From JANQUM01 sp047630355 (GTDB lineage: Bacteria; Bacteroidota; Bacteroidia; Cytophagales; Spirosomataceae), in the NCBI GenBank assembly GCA_047630355.1, contig JBLHXN010000103.1, positions 1-12,864 on the forward strand: DNA of 12,864 nucleotides. The letters run 5' to 3'. The notes beneath the pieces were generated by a model that saw only the letters and a program-made list of their open reading frames with translations, was not told where the DNA came from and made no database searches. This document shows, piece by piece, positions 1 through 8,119 of the stretch. The first letter of the stretch is position 1; each line of letters starts with the position of its first letter. Both the position numbers and the translations under genes were made by a program.

Positions 1-381
1 CCGGGTAACGATAGCGAACCAACGTTGTTCAGAATCAAAAGTGCAGGAGTTAGTGATTCTACAGTGGCTGTAATTATTCCTGACGCAATTTCGCCGAACG
101 GTGATAATCTGAATGATAAGTTTGTCATCACCAACATTCGTGAAGCAGATAACGTAAGTGTAGCGATTTATAACCGCTGGGGTCAGTTAGTATATCTTAC
201 GGATAATTATAAGCGTGACTTTCCGAATGAGAATGACGGATGGGACGGTGTTGCGAATCAGGGAATTGCGGTTACTAATTCAGGTGTACCTGATGGAACG
301 TACTTCTACTGTATAATCAGTGATAATGCGAACCTGTTTAATGGCAAGCCTTTGTATAACTTTATAACTGTGGCAAGATAA
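1..381 (+). CDS. C-terminal end of a T9SS-exported protein with type B (gliding motility-associated) sorting domain, 5' partial
   Basis: The frame is open from the first base of the window, so this is the last 126 residues of a larger protein whose start lies upstream; an internal TTG at 25 is not the start. The visible part is almost entirely the type B C-terminal domain of T9SS cargo (CHU_C / TIGR04131 type). It shows the hallmark SPNGDNLND motif (about residues 31-39), then a YNRWGQLVY strand, the DGWDG motif, and the PDGTYFY strand near the end. In this family the domain directs passage through the outer membrane by T9SS, and type B cargo is typically a large surface adhesin or repeat protein that depends on a PorP/SprF partner. 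Two such partners are encoded just downstream. The function of the missing N-terminal part cannot be read here. Family assignment is very secure; the role as adhesin is inference. Confidence 0.93.
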   Translation, partial: PGNDSEPTLFRIKSAGVSDSTVAVIIPDAISPNGDNLNDKFVITNIREADNVSVAIYNRWGQLVYLTDNYKRDFPNENDGWDGVANQGIAVTNSGVPDGTYFYCIISDNANLFNGKPLYNFITVAR

Positions 382-392
382 TTGCCCACGAA

Positions 393-428
393 AAAATAAC
401 GGAAGTCTGATAAGACTTCCGTTATTTT
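393..428 (+). terminator. Strong hairpin terminator after the T9SS cargo gene
   Basis: A perfect 16-bp inverted repeat (arms 393-408 and 413-428, loop GATA) starts 12 bases after the stop codon of the cargo gene. The arms are AT-rich at the base (AAAATAAC / GTTATTTT) and GC-richer near the loop. The T4 run closing the right arm and the A-run opening the left arm make it plausible as a terminator in either direction. It separates the cargo gene from the downstream porP-like gene, so the two are probably not a simple single transcript. Confidence 0.85.
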
Positions 429-555
429 AAAAGCTTATAGAAAACAACAGTAAAAAACTACATCTGTTCTTTAAGCTATTGATTAATAGTGACTTGAGAT
501 AGTTTATTGAATGAGCTTTAACGAGAGATTGAATCTTTATTTAACAATTTTAGAA

Positions 556-1557
556 ATGAAAAACCTTTATTCATTTAAGAGCAAATTCTTCTCATTGATC
601 GCAATGGTGCTGTTGGTGACGAACCTTGCATCTGCTCAACAAGAAGCAATGTATTCACAGTATATGTTCAATACCATGGCAATTAATCCAGCTTATGCTG
701 GAAGCCGTGATGTGTTAAGCCTTACTGCGGTAGGACGCTATCAATGGATTGGTGTACCAGGTGCACCGACAACCTATTCATTCACGATGGATATGCCCAT
801 TAAGAATGAAAAAATGGGAATTGGCTTGGCTGCTTTCTCTGACGGTTTGGGCTTAGCTCAAAACACAGGAGTTAGTTTAGCTTACTCTTATAAAGTAAGA
901 CTTGGTCAAAAAACGACTCTTTCAATGGGAGTTTCGCCAAGCATCACAAATGTTACTTGGAATTTGTCAGATGTTAAGAACATCAATGAGGTTGATGAGA
1001 TATTCAGCGGCCAGTACGATATAAATAGGTTATTCCCGAACGTGGGAGCAGGTGTCTTCATAAGCAATGACAGAAGTTACTTGGGGATCTCGGTTCCGCA
1101 AATCATTCAAACAAACTTGAATTCGTTCCAGAACACGGATACTGATTCCCGCATCAAACGTCATTATTACACTATGATGGGTTTTGTGATTGGTAGTGGT
1201 AATGTAAAAATAAAGCCATCGATGATGGTTCGCTACACGCAAGGTGCTCCGATGGGGATTGACGGAAACATGAATATTTGGTTTAAAGACAAGGTTTCCT
1301 TCGGAATTTCGGGTCGTAAATCTCAAGCCATTCTTTCTGGTGTAGACTTTATGGATGCTGCCGTTGGAATGATAGAATTACAATTAACACCGCAACTTCG
1401 CTTTGGTTATGCGTACGATGTTAACCTCAACCGTTTGAATAATCCGAACAGAACGGGTATAGCTAATCAACTAACCGGTACACCAACACACGAAGGTTTA
1501 TTACGTTACGAATTCGGATACGAAAAAAACAACATTATTACACCGCGTTACTTCTGA
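556..1557 (+). CDS. PorP/SprF family type IX secretion system outer-membrane protein (first copy)
   Basis: This is a 333-residue member of the PorP/SprF family (TIGR03519 type), outer-membrane beta-barrel proteins that work with T9SS and often with one type B cargo. The frame is open from an ATG at 511, but I place the start at 556. From there the protein begins with a classic signal peptide (MKNL, lysines, hydrophobic LIAMVLLVTNLASA, cleavage before QQEAMYSQYMFN), while the upstream extension is charged and unlike a leader. The mature N-terminus carries the family signature: YSQYMFN, INPAYAGSRD, then GRYQWIGVPGAPTTY. The rest is alternating amphipathic beta strands ending in an aromatic YF, as usual for barrel proteins. 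The PorE-like gene follows 46 bases later, suggesting co-transcription. Family is certain; which cargo it serves is inference. Confidence 0.93.
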   Translation: MKNLYSFKSKFFSLIAMVLLVTNLASAQQEAMYSQYMFNTMAINPAYAGSRDVLSLTAVGRYQWIGVPGAPTTYSFTMDMPIKNEKMGIGLAAFSDGLGLAQNTGVSLAYSYKVRLGQKTTLSMGVSPSITNVTWNLSDVKNINEVDEIFSGQYDINRLFPNVGAGVFISNDRSYLGISVPQIIQTNLNSFQNTDTDSRIKRHYYTMMGFVIGSGNVKIKPSMMVRYTQGAPMGIDGNMNIWFKDKVSFGISGRKSQAILSGVDFMDAAVGMIELQLTPQLRFGYAYDVNLNRLNNPNRTGIANQLTGTPTHEGLLRYEFGYEKNNIITPRYF

Positions 1558-1603
1558 TAAAACAGTAACGGCTGCCATTAGAGAGAACCTTAAAATTAAA
1601 GAC

Positions 1604-4096
1604 ATGTTTTTTAATAAAAAATTCACCGCAATATTGCTGTTGGCTTGCTTTGCAATAGGCTTTAACGTAGCAGCCCAGAATGCTCTGGTCAAAACTGGAA
1701 ACCATCACTACGAAAGCTTGAGCTTTATCAAAGCAATTGACGCTTACGAAGGAGCTCTGGCGAAAGGGAAGCTAGACGCCGATGAGGTAGTTGTAGCCAA
1801 AATCCGTCTCGGTGAAAGCTACTGCAAGATAAAAGATATGCAAAACGCCGAACGGGTTCTGCGTGAAGTTATCGAAAGCGGGGTTGATTTATCCGGCGAA
1901 AATGCAGCAGTATGTCTAAAGTTTGCTCAGGTTCTGGCAAGTAATGGTAAGTACCGTGAAGCTCAGGAAATGTACGAAGAGTACAACAGTAAAGTAAGTG
2001 ATGATCCCCGCGGAAAATCGTTTTCAAAACTGTATGATGATGTAAGCGTTTTATCTAAAAATGCCAACTGCTACAAAGTTGATTACCTTTCGGTAAACAC
2101 GAACGCCGCAGAATTTAGCCCTTCTTATTATCAAAATGGTTTAGTATTTGTCTCTAACCGTAGTAGTTCGGTAGGAGTACGTCGGGTTTTTAACTGGAAC
2201 GAAACTCCCTTTCTTGATTTATTCCACTTAGAAGATATTTCATTATTAGGTTCTGGTGGAGCTGGACTGGGCGGAGCTTCCGACGGAAGTACACTCTCTT
2301 CACGCAGCAAAGGAGCTACTTATGTAGGTTCTGAGCAATATACGCCGCCAAGTGCCAACGATTCAAGAACAATCGGTTCTTACGGAGGTACTAATGTAAA
2401 CTTAGGATTAGGATACGGTGATAAACTACAAACTCCAACGGATCGTTTTAGCAGCTCACTAAACTCAAAATATCACGAAGGTCCAACGGCTTTCTTCAAA
2501 GATGGTTCTAAAGTTGTGTTCACTCGCAATAACTTCCTGAACGGAAAGACCCGACGCAGTTCGGACGGAATCAATAAATTAAAACTTTACCTTGCTGACG
2601 CCGATGGTGACGGCTGGAAGAATATTCAGGAATTACCCTTCAATTCGGATGAATATTCAACTGGGCATCCAACGCTCTCTGCCAATGAAGATTTACTCAT
2701 CTTTGCTTCTGATATGCCGGGCGGTTTTGGTGGGACAGATATTTACGTATCACGATACGACGGATCTAATTGGTCAGCACCTATTAATTTAGGAGATCGC
2801 ATCAACACAAAAGGAAATGAGATGTTCCCTTACATGGACGAAAAAGATAACCTCTATTTTTCTTCTGACGGACACCCCGGCCTCGGTGAACTTGATATTT
2901 TCTACACGCAGTTAGAAGGTTTAATTCAAAAAGGAAGAATTATAAATATCGGTGCTCCGATAAACTCAAGTAAAGATGATTTCGGAATGGTAACCGATGG
3001 CGTTCGTCAGACAGGTTATTTCAGCTCTAACCGTAAGCGTGGTGGAGCAGATGATGATATCTATCGTTTTGATCGTGAATGTGAATTAAAAGAAGGTTGT
3101 GAACTTATCTTAGCCGTTTACGATGCAGATTCAAAAATGCCTTTGGCAAATATTAAAATCGTTTTTGAGGATAGCGAAGGGAATTTACAAGAAGGAATTA
3201 CGGACGAAGATGGAACACTAGTTATTGAAGATTTAAATTCGGATGATGAATATACTTTCCGGGCTACTCGCGAAGGCTACGAGCCAAACACCGTAAGTTT
3301 CTCAACCGAAGGATGCGACAACGAACCTTCACGTTTAGAAATTCCGATGAGCATACCAAAAGCTGTTGGACCGGTTGTTGCGAATAACTCTACCAACGGT
3401 TCGAATACTTCAGGAAACAACTTTACAATGAATGGTTCTTCAACAACGGGCATTAACTTAGGCGAAGGACAATGTATTCTTTCCGGACGCGTATTATCCC
3501 AAACCGGAAATGCTTCTATGGAAGGAATTTTGGTAACGTTAAAAAGTGAGTGCGATGGTTCTACCCAAACTGCGTACACAGACGCGACTGGGTATTACCA
3601 GTTCTCAGTAACTGAAGGATGTAGCTATACAATTGAAGGTACGTCAACTGGATTAGGTTCTAAAGGTAAGCGGGTTCGCAACATAAGTTGTGCTCAGGGA
3701 AGCATTAACGCTGATATTTACATGTTTGGTCAGGGCGATATTGTACAAATAGACAATATATACTTTGATTACGGAAAATGCATTTTAAGACCAGACGCTC
3801 GTACTGAACTTGATAAACTTGTAACAATGATGCGTCAGTACCCAAATATGAAAATTGAGCTCGGGGCACATACTGATAGCCGGAGTACTGCCGACTTCAA
3901 CCAAAAAATATCAGAAGGAAGAGCTAAAGTTTCAGCTAATTACCTCTTCAAGCGTGGTATCAGCAGAAGCCGGGTTGAGTTCCGTGGTTATGGAGAAACA
4001 ATGCCGGTAAACGGTTGCGTTGACGGAGTTGAGTGTTCTGAAGATCAGCACGCTGCTAACCGCCGCACAGAAATACTAATTTTACAAATGGAGTAA
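1604..4096 (+). CDS. PorE-like TPR / beta-propeller / carboxypeptidase-regulatory / OmpA C-terminal protein
   Basis: This 830-residue exported protein has the domain order of PorE and related T9SS proteins. After a leader (residues 1-25) come TPR-like helices (about 25-150), then a PD40/WD40-like propeller (about 165-490) with repeated strand motifs such as LVFVSNR, KVVFTRN, LLIFASD, NLYFSSDG and GYFSSNRKRGG. A carboxypeptidase-regulatory-like beta sandwich follows (about 500-580), then an Asn/Ser/Thr/Gly-rich linker (588-622), a second such sandwich (about 623-685) and an OmpA C-terminal peptidoglycan-binding domain (about 712-830). D758 in HTDS and R773 in EGRAKV match the residues that usually bind diaminopimelate. 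The likely role is to anchor a T9SS/PorP assembly to the cell wall. The leader could be cut after VAAQ, but LLAC at residues 12-15 resembles a lipobox. A Gly/Ser-rich insertion (about 214-275) interrupts the propeller. The gene lies between two porP-like genes. Domain calls are firm; PorE orthology is not proven because paralogues are common. Confidence 0.9.
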   Translation: MFFNKKFTAILLLACFAIGFNVAAQNALVKTGNHHYESLSFIKAIDAYEGALAKGKLDADEVVVAKIRLGESYCKIKDMQNAERVLREVIESGVDLSGENAAVCLKFAQVLASNGKYREAQEMYEEYNSKVSDDPRGKSFSKLYDDVSVLSKNANCYKVDYLSVNTNAAEFSPSYYQNGLVFVSNRSSSVGVRRVFNWNETPFLDLFHLEDISLLGSGGAGLGGASDGSTLSSRSKGATYVGSEQYTPPSANDSRTIGSYGGTNVNLGLGYGDKLQTPTDRFSSSLNSKYHEGPTAFFKDGSKVVFTRNNFLNGKTRRSSDGINKLKLYLADADGDGWKNIQELPFNSDEYSTGHPTLSANEDLLIFASDMPGGFGGTDIYVSRYDGSNWSAPINLGDRINTKGNEMFPYMDEKDNLYFSSDGHPGLGELDIFYTQLEGLIQKGRIINIGAPINSSKDDFGMVTDGVRQTGYFSSNRKRGGADDDIYRFDRECELKEGCELILAVYDADSKMPLANIKIVFEDSEGNLQEGITDEDGTLVIEDLNSDDEYTFRATREGYEPNTVSFSTEGCDNEPSRLEIPMSIPKAVGPVVANNSTNGSNTSGNNFTMNGSSTTGINLGEGQCILSGRVLSQTGNASMEGILVTLKSECDGSTQTAYTDATGYYQFSVTEGCSYTIEGTSTGLGSKGKRVRNISCAQGSINADIYMFGQGDIVQIDNIYFDYGKCILRPDARTELDKLVTMMRQYPNMKIELGAHTDSRSTADFNQKISEGRAKVSANYLFKRGISRSRVEFRGYGETMPVNGCVDGVECSEDQHAANRRTEILILQME

Positions 4097-4124
4097 TCTC
4101 CGTTGAAAGTTTTTAAACCGAATG

Positions 4125-4156
4125 AAGCCGTTTACCTTTGTAAGCGGCTTTTTTTT
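4125..4156 (+). terminator. Rho-independent terminator after the PorE-like gene
   Basis: An 11-bp stem (4125-4135 with 4140-4150, one G-U pair, loop CTTT) of sequence type AAGCCG...CGGCTT is followed directly by six more T residues. It starts 28 bases after the stop codon. The next gene begins only 19 bases later, so the second porP-like gene either has a promoter inside this region or depends on read-through. Confidence 0.88.
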
Positions 4157-4175
4157 GTAACACAAATTCTGTAAA

Positions 4176-5108
4176 ATGAATCATTTGAAAAAACACCTTA
4201 AATTCACAACCGGGCTTTTAATGGTCATGATTTTTGGTTTAAACCAAACCGGAGTCTCACAGCAGGCACTCTGGGTAAACTATCAGTTCTCTTATTTAGG
4301 AATTAACCCGGCATTCACGGGGCAAAGAGGTTATCTCGGCGTTACGGGTTTAATCGGGAGTCAATTTACGGGTTCTATCCGGCCGCAGGCAGTATCTCAA
4401 ATTGTTATTGCAGATTCCCCACTGGCAAATTCACCGAACCATAACATCGGTTTTCAGGGTTTTAACTCAAACTTGGGCAACATAAATAATATTGGTCTTA
4501 ATGTGACGTACGCCTACCGTTACATCGGAGAAGATTATGATATTTCGCTCGGTGCAGATGCCGGCTTTATGGTTCAGCCGAACACGTTAGTTAATAATGC
4601 CATTAACCTGCTCACCCCATTCGCGGGTGTCGGAATAGTGGCAAACACAGATAATTTCTTTCTTTCGGCTTCCAATCCATTGCTTTTTATCAACGAGGAC
4701 AGACTTATTACCGGGAAAAAGCCTTGGTTCTTTATGGGAGGGGCCTCACTGGGAGATCCTGAGAAATTATTGGTCAACCTGAGTTCGCTTATTGAGTTAA
4801 ATAATAATCCGCAAGTTGGAAACGGTGCCGATGTGAACGCTAAAGTTTGGATAGGCGGAAGAGCAGGAATTGGAGCAAGTTACAGAATGAGCGGAACGCA
4901 AAAGTTCGAGCAGTTAAATAATAAAGTAGTTCTTTCGTTAGAGTATCAGTTTTCAACGAGTATCAGAATGGGACTTTCTTTTGATGAAAATCCACTTCAA
5001 GGAATACGTGTTAATCAATTTGGCGAGGCTCCTTCCGTATTTCAGCTTGCAATAAATTACCGGGCATTGCCCAAAAATATTCCAACGGCTCGTTTTGACT
5101 ATTATTGA
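4176..5108 (+). CDS. PorP/SprF family type IX secretion system protein (second, divergent copy)
   Basis: This is a 310-residue PorP/SprF-family outer-membrane protein. It starts with a signal peptide (MNHLKKHLKF, hydrophobic TTGLLMVMIFGLN, cleavage near GVSQQ). The mature N-terminus has the family pattern in altered form: ALWVNYQFSYLGINPAFTGQRG in place of the usual YSQYMFN...INPAYAGSR. The GRYQW...GAPTT block seen in the first copy is not present; the equivalent stretch reads IGSQFTGSIRPQAV. The remainder is beta-strand rich with Asn-rich turns (NSNLGNINNIGLN) and ends in an aromatic RFDYY, as expected for a barrel terminal strand. It is separated from the PorE-like gene by a terminator but shares strand and theme. 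It may serve a different cargo from the first copy, or act as an accessory subunit; the sequence does not say which. Confidence 0.88.
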   Translation: MNHLKKHLKFTTGLLMVMIFGLNQTGVSQQALWVNYQFSYLGINPAFTGQRGYLGVTGLIGSQFTGSIRPQAVSQIVIADSPLANSPNHNIGFQGFNSNLGNINNIGLNVTYAYRYIGEDYDISLGADAGFMVQPNTLVNNAINLLTPFAGVGIVANTDNFFLSASNPLLFINEDRLITGKKPWFFMGGASLGDPEKLLVNLSSLIELNNNPQVGNGADVNAKVWIGGRAGIGASYRMSGTQKFEQLNNKVVLSLEYQFSTSIRMGLSFDENPLQGIRVNQFGEAPSVFQLAINYRALPKNIPTARFDYY

Positions 5109-5120
5109 CACAAAAGATGG

Positions 5121-5142
5121 AAAAGACTTGAAAAGTTGTTTT
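5121..5142 (+). terminator. Weak hairpin, possible terminator after second porP-like gene
   Basis: An imperfect dyad (AAAAGACTT at 5121-5129, AAGTTGTTTT at 5133-5142, with unpaired bases in the stem) lies 12 bases after the stop and ends in T4. It is AT-rich and much weaker than the other terminators in the window, so it may be only a chance dyad. The 119-base gap before sucA must also hold the sucA promoter, which I could not recognise with confidence. Confidence 0.25.
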
Positions 5143-5227
5143 AACTTGCATTAGTTCGCATAAGGAATTTATTTCAACTAATTTTACTCAGTTTTTTCAT
5201 AAAACCTCTAATTCTTTCTAAAGATTT

Positions 5228-8032
5228 ATGGATTCATATTCATACATTGCAAATGCTGATGTTGCCACAATTGACAACATGTATGAGCAGTACAAAACCG
5301 ACCCACAATCTGTTGACACATCGTGGCAGTTTTTTTTCAAAGGGTTTGAATTTTCAAATCAATGGTCACAAAACGGTCAAGCAACAAACGGTCAGTACAA
5401 AACAACCACAACTGCTGATAAAGCTCACGTGCTAAAAGAGGTGGAGGTTGTGCATTTTATCCGGGGTATTCGTGCCCGCGGTCATATGATGGCAACTATC
5501 GACCCACTTTACAGTAACCGAAAATACGACCCCAACCTCAATCCTACCGACTTTAAACTCTCCGATGACGATTTAGATACCTATTTCGAAGCCGGAACTG
5601 AAGTATTTGGCAGAGCGGCTACGTTGCGGGAAATTGATACGCGACTTAAAAAAGTTTACGCCGGAAACATCGGGTTTGAATATCAGTACATCCGTGATCG
5701 GAAAGTAAAAGGATGGTTCCGTAAAAAGCTCGAGCAAGAGTACATAAATACGAGTCCGTCGGTTGACGAGAAGAAAAGAATTCTACAAAAGTTAAACGAA
5801 GCTGTAGGTTTCGAAAACTTTCTCCAAACCAAATTCTTAGGCAAGAAGAGATTCTCCTTAGAAGGTGGCGAAGCCATTATTGCAGGGCTTGACGTTGCGA
5901 TGACAAAAGGTGCGGATATGGGCGTAGAGGAAATTTACGTTGGAATGGCTCACCGTGGTCGACTGAACGTACTGACCAACATAATGCAGAAGCCGTACGA
6001 GCAGGTTTTCATGGAGTTTAACGAAGATGTTCCGATTGATGATGAGTTCACAGACGGCGACGTTAAGTACCACATGGGTTATTCGAGTCAGGTGAAAACC
6101 GCTAATGGCAAAGAATTGAGTATTAAACTCTTGCCGAACCCGTCGCATCTTGACGCCGTAGATCCGGTTGTATTGGGTTATACCCGCTCACGTGCTGATG
6201 CTCACTTTGTCTCGAACGGTTTGAAGCCAAACGCCCATCAGGACATTTACGATAAGGTTTTACCAATTCTGATTCACGGAGATGCTTCGCTTGCCGGACA
6301 GGGCGTAATTTACGAAATTACCCAAATGTCTAACCTTCCGGGTTATTACGTGGGCGGAACGCTTCACGTAATTATTAACAATCAGGTAGGTTTTACAACT
6401 TCAAACAGCGATGCTCGTTCGAGTATTTATTGCTCTGACGTAGCTAAATCGCTCGATACGCCGATTTTCCACGTAAATGGAAACGACTCGGAAGCCGTTC
6501 TTTACGCTATGAAACTGGCAATTGAATTTCGGCAGGAATTTAACCGTGACGTTTTCGTGGATGTAATCTGTTACCGTAAACACGGGCACAACGAAGCGGA
6601 TGAGCCAAGGTTCACGCAACCGTTGATGTATCAGCTAATTGCAGAAATGGACAACCCACGGGAATTGTACATCAAAAAACTTCTCAAAGATGGAATTATC
6701 GACGAAGCATACGCCGAAAACCTGAAAGAAGAATTTGCTCAAAAGTTACAAAAACTACTTGAAGCTGTTAAAAATCCTGACTCTACGGAGAATGGTTTCC
6801 AGCTGCCAAAGTACGTTCGTCATAAATTGGAACGCGACTGGTCAGAGCTAAGAAGGTCAACGCCTAAAGATTTTGGTCAATCTCCAGCAACCGGAATTAC
6901 TAAAAAAGATATTAAGAGTATCGGTAATGTACTTTCTAACGTTCCCAAAGACTTTACACCCATCAAGCAAATCGTGAAAGTTCTTGAGGAAAGAACTGAT
7001 ATTTTTGCCGGGAAAAAACCTTTTAACTGGGCAACTGCCGAGTTGTTAGCTTACGGTTCATTGCTTAAAGATGGCAAGTGGGTTCGCATGTCAGGTCAAG
7101 ATGTTGAACGGGGTACTTTCTCGCACCGTCACGCTGTTTTGCACGATATTGAAAATGATACTGAATACATTAACTTAGAGCAGATAAAAGAGGAGCAGGG
7201 TAAATTTGAAATTTACAATTCACTGCTTTCAGAATATGGTGTTTTAGGTTTTGAATATGGTTATGCTTTAGCAAATCCAAACGCACTCGTAATTTGGGAA
7301 GCCCAATTTGGAGATTTTGCCAACGGAGCACAAATCATGATTGATCAGTTCATTGCCGCTTCTGAATCGAAGTGGGAAATGATGAACGGGTTGGTGCTAT
7401 TATTACCACACGGTTACGAAGGTCAGGGACCGGAGCACTCAAATGCCCGTCCTGAGAGGTTCTTGCAACTCGCGGCAGAGTACAACATGTATGTGTGTAA
7501 TTGCACAACGCCCGCAAACTTCTTCCATATGCTGCGTCGGCAGTTGGCATTGCCTTTCAGAAAGCCGTGTATTCACATGTCGCCGAAGTCTATGTTACGA
7601 AATCCGCGAGCAGTTTCTGAACTAAGCGAGTTTGTTACTGGAACGAGTTTTCAGGAAGTAATCGAAGATACGTACGCCGAAGTAAAGAAGGTAAAAAAGG
7701 TATTATTGTGTTCTGGTAAAATCTACTGGGATTTACAAGCTCGTCAGGAAGAAGAAAAACGCACAGATGTAGCCGTAGTACGAGTGGAGCAATTGCATCC
7801 ATTCCCGAAGGAAAAAGTGGAAAACGTTATTTCTAAGTATTCGGGAGCGGAAACAATTTGGGTACAGGAAGAACCCGAAAATATGGGTGCCTGGTCATTC
7901 ATCTTACGTGAGTTTCCTGGAATCGGAATTTCTGACAAGATAGCCCGTAAGAAGAGTGCTTCTCCGGCAACTGGTTATTCAAAAGTTCATGCTAAAGAGC
8001 AAAAAAACCTTATCGATAAGGCCTTTAAGTGA
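5228..8032 (+). CDS. sucA: 2-oxoglutarate dehydrogenase E1 component (thiamine diphosphate-dependent)
   Basis: This 934-residue protein, full length for the family, catalyses the decarboxylation of 2-oxoglutarate and reductive succinylation of lipoyl-E2 in the TCA cycle (cytoplasm). The N-terminal helix typical of 2-oxoglutarate E1 is present (IDNMYEQYKTDP...SWQFFFKGF, about residues 15-43). The catalytic half has AHRGRLNVL with H242, the HGDASLAGQG motif with D352, NNQVGFTT at 384-391 completing the Mg/ThDP site, and CYRKHGHNEADEP with H452-E456. The transketolase-like pyrimidine domain has SGQDVERGTFSHRH, in which E627 is the conserved ThDP-activating glutamate. The C-terminal domain carries MSPKSMLRNP and EEPENMGAW. 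The start ATG is well placed, with no competing upstream start. The E2 gene follows after 87 bases and E3 after that, so this is a full complex cluster. No missing catalytic residue seen. Confidence 0.98.
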   Translation: MDSYSYIANADVATIDNMYEQYKTDPQSVDTSWQFFFKGFEFSNQWSQNGQATNGQYKTTTTADKAHVLKEVEVVHFIRGIRARGHMMATIDPLYSNRKYDPNLNPTDFKLSDDDLDTYFEAGTEVFGRAATLREIDTRLKKVYAGNIGFEYQYIRDRKVKGWFRKKLEQEYINTSPSVDEKKRILQKLNEAVGFENFLQTKFLGKKRFSLEGGEAIIAGLDVAMTKGADMGVEEIYVGMAHRGRLNVLTNIMQKPYEQVFMEFNEDVPIDDEFTDGDVKYHMGYSSQVKTANGKELSIKLLPNPSHLDAVDPVVLGYTRSRADAHFVSNGLKPNAHQDIYDKVLPILIHGDASLAGQGVIYEITQMSNLPGYYVGGTLHVIINNQVGFTTSNSDARSSIYCSDVAKSLDTPIFHVNGNDSEAVLYAMKLAIEFRQEFNRDVFVDVICYRKHGHNEADEPRFTQPLMYQLIAEMDNPRELYIKKLLKDGIIDEAYAENLKEEFAQKLQKLLEAVKNPDSTENGFQLPKYVRHKLERDWSELRRSTPKDFGQSPATGITKKDIKSIGNVLSNVPKDFTPIKQIVKVLEERTDIFAGKKPFNWATAELLAYGSLLKDGKWVRMSGQDVERGTFSHRHAVLHDIENDTEYINLEQIKEEQGKFEIYNSLLSEYGVLGFEYGYALANPNALVIWEAQFGDFANGAQIMIDQFIAASESKWEMMNGLVLLLPHGYEGQGPEHSNARPERFLQLAAEYNMYVCNCTTPANFFHMLRRQLALPFRKPCIHMSPKSMLRNPRAVSELSEFVTGTSFQEVIEDTYAEVKKVKKVLLCSGKIYWDLQARQEEEKRTDVAVVRVEQLHPFPKEKVENVISKYSGAETIWVQEEPENMGAWSFILREFPGIGISDKIARKKSASPATGYSKVHAKEQKNLIDKAFK

Positions 8033-8106
8033 TTGTCGTGAAATACGGACACTTTTTTAGTCTGCATTTTGTATTATTATAAAGTATAAATAAACCTACT
8101 CGTTCT

Positions 8107-8113
8107 AAGAGGA
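8107..8113 (+). promoter_or_regulatory. Shine-Dalgarno-like sequence before sucB
   Basis: AAGAGGA ends six bases before the sucB ATG, close to ideal Shine-Dalgarno spacing. Other genes in this window have A/T-rich leaders without such a purine core, as is usual in Bacteroidota, so the match may be incidental or may raise E2 translation. It supports the ATG at 8120 as the start. Confidence 0.4.
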
Positions 8114-8119
8114 AAACGT

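Noticed and set aside
511..555. Upstream ATG giving a 348-residue PorP-like protein
   Set aside because: The added 15 residues are charged and would bury the signal peptide. The ATG at 556 gives a normal leader, so the shorter form was chosen.
382..555. Bacteroidota-type promoter (TACATCTG near 452-459)
   Set aside because: It matches the -7 consensus TAnnTTTG at all but one base, but no -33 TTTG lies at the right distance, so it is not annotated.
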